Origin: Mesostigma viride
Taxonomy: Eukaryota; Streptophyta; Mesostigmatophyceae; Mesostigmatales; Mesostigmataceae
Assembly (NCBI GenBank): GCA_009746045.1
Contig: RPFO01000601.1
Location: forward strand, 1-21,440
Length of the DNA stretch: 21,440 bases
Direction of reading: 5' to 3'
Numbering within the stretch: the stretch's first letter is position 1; every line of letters starts with the position of its first letter. The notes beneath the pieces are model-generated. The model saw only the letters and a list, made by a program, of their open reading frames with translations, ran no database searches and was not told where the DNA came from. Made by a program: the position numbers and the translations under genes. This document shows, in pieces, positions 20,401 to 21,440 of this stretch.

Positions 20401-21362
20401 TTTCCAAAAGCTACGATGTGTTCCCCACACAGACCCATGTCGGTAATTGACAGCTTTTTACATTTCCTATCCCGGCACTTCTTTTCGGGATCCTTCTCAA
20501 AAATCCGGAAAACAGCGTCCTGATATGGACGTCCCCTTATGTCGACCGTCAGACTGGACATCTGCGAAACCAGAACATACCGGCCGCGAGTAGTTTATAT
20601 TATTAAAAAAAACTGGCATTTATTAAGTCATCTTCATCTATTTATGCGAGCTAAAATTTGAAGAAAATGCAACAAAGAAACGCCCTGGGGCGCAACTTCC
20701 TCAACAACCACTTTCTACGTACAAACGAATGGCAATCACATCGACTACGATTGTCACTACATACGAATGTCCAGACAATATAATGTGTATGTAGAGGGGG
20801 GGCATTCAAGACCAGAGAAACGCCGGCGGGCGCAACTCATATCAATATAGACTGTCCCGCGACTCGTTCCACTCTCTGCAGGTTTTGCAACAACCGATCG
20901 AGCGAACTCTCGGAACCTCTTTCGCCGCCATTTCATCGACACGAGCGAACATCTCTTCTTTTGGCGGCCACCAACTTTGCCTCCTTGTTGCCGGTGTCAG
21001 GATAGATTTCGGACCTCCTCGTTTCATCGGGGGCCACTCTCTCCAAATACTCTGCACACAGAGAATCCTGCTCCTCCTCCACAATCGCCTTAGGGGGGCC
21101 CTGCGACTTCGCCTGACATGACTGTCGGAGAGGTCGTGGTGTAAATTTTGATTTCACCAGGGAGACGAGTACTTCCTTGAAGATTGGATAGTCAAAGACT
21201 CCGCGACAGGTGCGGATCTGGCAAAGGGAGGCTACGTTGCCGGCGCCCAAGAAAATGGTTGGAGTACTTGAGATGCTTTTGATGACGACACCTTTTGCCG
21301 ACTCGCGTGACACGGATGTAAGCGAACTTTATCGGCGTATGTGTTTTTGCACTCGCCGACAT
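12591..21362 (-). CDS. Large multi-exon gene of unknown function (overall model)
   Basis: I assemble at least nine exons on the minus strand: 21362-~20842, 20561-19872, 19604 (or 19554)-18933, 18811-18755, 18627-18547, 18422-17916, 17473-16287, 16030-13428 and 13284-12591. Each internal junction has a GT donor (mostly GTAAGT or GTAAGC) and an AG acceptor. Internal joins are phase 0 except the last, which is phase 1 and restores frame exactly. The protein would exceed 1,500 residues, rich in Lys, Glu, Gly and Ala, with long helical stretches, a poly-Asp tract and a 24-residue tandem repeat. I recognise no enzyme family. Breaks of 1 nt occur in exons 1, 3, 7, 8 and 9. It could be a decaying copy of a multicopy family, or intact with assembly errors. 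The true start may lie outside the window. Confidence 0.6.
13285..13427 (-). other. Intron 8, phase 1, no 20-nt element
   Basis: A 143-nt intron with donor GGCCG|GTAAAT and acceptor CATGTGCTTACGTGCAG. One base of a Gly codon lies before it and two after, restoring frame between exons 8 and 9. AT-rich, no copy of the element. Confidence 0.75.
13428..16030 (-). CDS. Exon 8: largest exon, poly-Asp and acidic tail, one frame break
   Basis: About 867 codons. It starts VTEQVGKMIEVVRQLGNAMN in phase 0. The first ~500 residues look globular and helical: PLYGKIWAIVKPFWQKGEQA, NFMQRWLFWCEDPLKP, KFIADCRLTRDFWRVIVTAT, WWDRLEAFTYWDGVKMGPDW, RLRYAAWDVVDQITKALLKG, and PSRVLLVFGLPAHIRRWKRL, which resembles a beta strand and turn. 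Then come an Asp-rich stretch with 18 consecutive GAT codons and a Glu/Gly-rich tail. That frame stops at 14198. One extra base in the G7 run at 14202-14208 would lead into the frame that carries the 24-residue repeats and TPLQKRVLEARNVEGPPKVS, and ends at donor GTAAAT in phase 1. Family not recognised. Confidence 0.65.
13904..14150 (-). repeat. 72-bp (24-codon) exonic tandem repeat with the GAAACGCCGGCGG core
   Basis: The word GCCGGCG recurs at 13909, 13981, 14053 and 14125, exactly 72 bp apart. In the frame that links to the last exon the unit reads GNAGGRICDEEGDRQREGG plus SRPVT, with small substitutions. Two minus frames and one plus frame stay open through the array, so frame choice rests on continuity with the following exon. 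The sense strand carries GAAACGCCGGCGGGCG in three copies. That is the same 16-mer as the intron 1 element at 20817, but there it is on the opposite strand relative to the gene. Confidence 0.8.
14441..14494 (-). repeat. (GAT)18 trinucleotide run encoding poly-Asp
   Basis: Eighteen perfect ATC units on the plus strand, read as GAT (Asp) in exon 8. The flanks DDEDDGDHHS and GSEKEEVYEEEE make a longer acidic region. A pure, single-codon run points to recent slippage expansion. Confidence 0.9.
16031..16286 (-). repeat. Intron 7: 67-69-bp triplication around the 20-nt element
   Basis: Donor GTAAGC, acceptor ACGGGGATGCAG. Three tandem copies of a 67-69-bp unit carry the element at 16258-16277 (ending CAAC) and at 16189-16208 and 16122-16141 (both ending CATC). 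The unit also includes TATAAGTGGTTTTC, TTTCAG or CTTAG-like acceptor words, ATGCCAT and GGTCAAGATGCG. In the first copy the element starts only nine bases after the donor. The unit length differs from that in intron 6, so the two triplications arose independently. Confidence 0.85.
16287..17473 (-). CDS. Exon 7: helical protein segment, one frame break at a G7 run
   Basis: Starts YVQAERATHAAILYSISLDQ after CATCAACGCAG and ends EQK at a GTAAGC donor. It carries TYKGKALKGKGKGKEVEVAD, a basic linker, then an acidic SQDDDDILDVNDE, and later VWRYSFQFLADRCPNSFHDW. The frame runs into TGA at 16832-16834, overlapping the ATG of the next open frame at 16835 (MKAGYARAMTDKEIDIYLRT). The exon is 1187 nt, one short of a multiple of 3, and a G7 run at 16844-16850 sits exactly at the break, so one missing G would explain it. 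After the break come PLPPAICGFLVLDGNHFTTL and VDQRSVWYQAMLNGFMKAEK. Family not recognised. Confidence 0.65.
17474..17915 (-). repeat. Intron 6: 151-bp triplication containing the exon edge
   Basis: The 442-nt intron is mostly three tandem copies of a ~151-bp unit. In each copy GAAACGCCGGCCGTCGCAAC sits at the same place: 17536-17555, 17688-17707 and 17839-17858 (steps of 152 and 151). Each unit begins with a copy of the exon edge and donor. The true donor is GGGGAATGAG|GTAAGT. The second copy reads GGGAAATGAGCCAAGT, with the GT lost. The third reads GGGGAACGAG|GTAAGT, with the GT intact. The unit then runs through CCTCTGT...GAGGGGGGC to a pyrimidine-rich end, TTTCCTGATTT. The acceptor used is CGCATCAACGCAG. 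Confidence 0.85.
17916..18422 (-). CDS. Exon 6: Lys/Glu-rich helical segment
   Basis: An intact 507-nt exon (169 codons), phase 0 at both ends, with no frame break. It opens EAGRQGGANLQGEGAIAVGE, then a helical block MTRFKEQADAYQLKKLAKWV, VRNQMMTLHQVAELIVKNAC, SAKALIKWMEENLFEGKGKE and VTMADAKTLIKMLKEHDARR. It ends in a basic-to-Ala stretch, KIAKGSKKAAEAAAVEGNE. It looks like a soluble helical domain with a basic tail. I do not recognise the family. The donor GAG|GTAAGT and the last exon bases are duplicated inside the following intron. Confidence 0.75.
18423..18546 (-). other. Intron 5 with one copy of the 20-nt element
   Basis: A 124-nt intron, GTAAGT donor, acceptor GATAATGTTCTTGCAG. It holds GAAACGCCGGCCGTCGTAAC (plus strand) at 18472-18491, with one C-to-T difference from the copies in intron 6. 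Confidence 0.8.
18547..18627 (-). CDS. Exon 5: 81-nt micro-exon, Gly/Ser-rich
   Basis: Twenty-seven codons, beginning GSPFEQQEGGDRRGSGSYGG, between acceptor TATTTTTACAG and donor AAGG|GTAAGT. It is phase 0 on both sides. Composition (Gly, Ser, Gln, Arg) suggests a flexible linker. Together with the neighbouring micro-exon it forms a 46-residue linker module. Confidence 0.7.
18628..18754 (-). other. Intron 4, no 20-nt element
   Basis: A 127-nt intron with donor GTACAT and a pyrimidine-rich acceptor, GCTATTTTTACAG. No copy of the 20-nt element is seen. Confidence 0.7.
18755..18811 (-). CDS. Exon 4: 57-nt micro-exon
   Basis: Exactly 19 codons, GRQEDVGAREARSMAGSTQ, between acceptor ATGTTCGCAG and donor CAG|GTACAT. 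The length is divisible by 3 and both flanking introns are phase 0, so it could be skipped without shifting frame. It is too short to be seen as an open frame on its own. Support comes from the splice sites and from the continuing frame on either side. Confidence 0.65.
18812..18932 (-). other. Intron 3, no 20-nt element
   Basis: A 121-nt intron with GTAAGT donor and acceptor TTGAAATGTTCGCAG. It joins exon 3 and exon 4 in phase 0. No copy of the GAAACGCC...GTCGCAAC element is present. Confidence 0.75.
18933..19604 (-). CDS. Exon 3: charged helical segment, one or two frame breaks
   Basis: Ends at a strong donor, CTTC|GTAAGT. From acceptor 19605 the frame reads MEKGGPTSQVVGDSPPRG, then would need one extra G in a G5 run to continue. 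From the alternative acceptor at 19555 the following frame is entered directly in phase 0: GEGSEGQPVQAQGASPQQPP, HKRAREGTPPPMVESGVSFA, AVTGKDEYHGGLEMVDDPVK, then a helix RIQIERFERLANGTREQQFA and LLQQELRLRRLAQNAPE. At a G6 run (19119-19124) the sense shifts by one base to STARDPPATSKPVATGDMPP and GEVLDVFDMTLGNLEGGG, and the exon end then agrees with the next exon. HKRARE could be part of a nuclear signal. Confidence 0.6.
19605..19871 (-). other. Intron 2 with two copies of the 20-nt element
   Basis: Donor GTAACG after codon GTG, acceptor TTTTGTTTTGTGTTGCAG. It carries GATGCGACCGCCGTCGCAAC at 19767-19786, which can fold into an 8-bp stem with one mismatch and a 4-nt loop, and GATGCGCCCCACGTCGCAAC at 19654-19673. 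A second acceptor (CTCTCCCCCTAG, ending at 19555) lies 50 nt downstream. Confidence 0.7.
19872..20561 (-). CDS. Exon 2: Cys/His-containing domain of unknown function
   Basis: A clean 690-nt exon (230 codons). It starts right after TTCTGGTTTCGCAG with MSSLTVDIRGRPYQDAVFRI and ends at a GTAACG donor in phase 0. Residues about 27-46 read KKCRDRKCKKLSITDMGLCG followed by EH, giving C-x4-C-x10-C-x2-H. This is a small zinc-knuckle-like spacing, similar in style to the short C-x4-C...C-x2-H repeats found in some plant and algal proteins. Zinc binding is a guess. The rest is mixed charged helix, with WMMGWSNLDVRIFNRLTSDF and SMASPIARMIEGG as the most ordered-looking parts. No frame break is seen. Because it starts with Met after an acceptor, it could also be the first coding exon. 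Confidence 0.65.
20562..20841 (-). other. Intron 1 with two copies of the 20-nt element
   Basis: Ends in TTCTGGTTTCGCAG before exon 2. The donor is uncertain. It carries the 20-nt element at 20817-20836 (GAAACGCCGGCGGGCGCAAC) and 20677-20696 (GAAACGCCCTGGGGCGCAAC), 140 bp apart, in an otherwise AT-rich sequence. Confidence 0.6.
20842..21362 (-). CDS. Exon 1 (partial, frame-broken) of the large gene
   Basis: An ATG at 21362 opens MSASAKTHTPIKFAYIRV. With a 1-nt shift the sense continues as SRESAKGVVIKSISSTPTIF, LGAGNVASLCQIRTCRGVFD and YPIFKEVLVSLVKSKFTPRP. A second 1-nt shift in an A4 run near 20964 gives KEEMFARVDEMAAKEVPRVR and SIGCCKTCREWNE before a stop at 20842. The Cys pattern C-C-x2-C near the end is not a motif I can name. 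I could not fix the splice donor: no consensus GTRAGT lies in phase, only weak GT sites. Whether the protein starts here or further upstream cannot be decided, because the window ends 78 bp away. Confidence 0.45.
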
Positions 21363-21440
21363 TCCGCTGATAACTCAACGAGAGTTCGATTTTCGCGTGG
21401 AAACAAAAGCCAAAGCGGATTGTTATCGCGTGGAAGGGAT

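Overview
The window looks like nuclear DNA of a eukaryote. The evidence is spliced genes with GT-AG introns, kilobase-scale simple repeats, a roughly 185-bp tandem satellite, and decayed retroelements of two eukaryotic classes (Penelope-like and LINE). There are no bacterial operons, Shine-Dalgarno sites or rRNA/tRNA genes. The mix of AT-rich intergenic DNA, GC-rich coding islands and retroelement debris would fit a green-lineage alga or plant; a charophyte such as Chara is my best guess. That guess is inference and not proven by the sequence.

Layout. 1-2290: mixed-composition DNA with no gene I can support. 2297-4800: about 2.5 kb of almost C-free plus strand, starting as a degenerate 4-bp-register prelude, then (GGGA)n, a short GT spacer, then (GGGT)n. 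4856-5935: five to six head-to-tail copies of a ~185-bp satellite, with an orphan copy at 6700-6836. 6858-6986: a small exon-like ORF ending in a very basic, NLS-like tail. 7651-9606 (minus): a decayed Penelope-like element reverse transcriptase (RT). 9957-11634 (plus): a 5'-truncated, frame-broken LINE RT ending in an (ATTGA)n tail. The LINE is bracketed by two ~200-bp direct repeats (9674-9886 and 11706-11905).

12591-21362 (minus): one large multi-exon gene, read here as at least nine exons. Splice sites are good and internal exons are mostly joined in phase 0. It encodes an unrecognised protein of well over 1,500 residues, with an 18-Asp tract, acidic and basic low-complexity regions, and a small Cys/His cluster. 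Several 1-nt frame breaks interrupt it. Three of them sit in runs of six or seven G, so they could be sequencing or assembly errors as easily as decay.

The most interesting signal is a conserved 20-nt element, roughly GAAACGCC-NNNN-GTCGCAAC on the plus strand. It occurs 11 times in five of the eight introns of this gene and was not seen in the other three. Two introns carry it in tandem triplications, and in one of these the duplicated unit includes the splice donor and the exon edge. The same core appears inverted inside a 72-bp exonic tandem repeat near the 3' end of the gene. This may be an intron-borne mobile or structural element (introner-like), or a sequence constrained for splicing or RNA structure.
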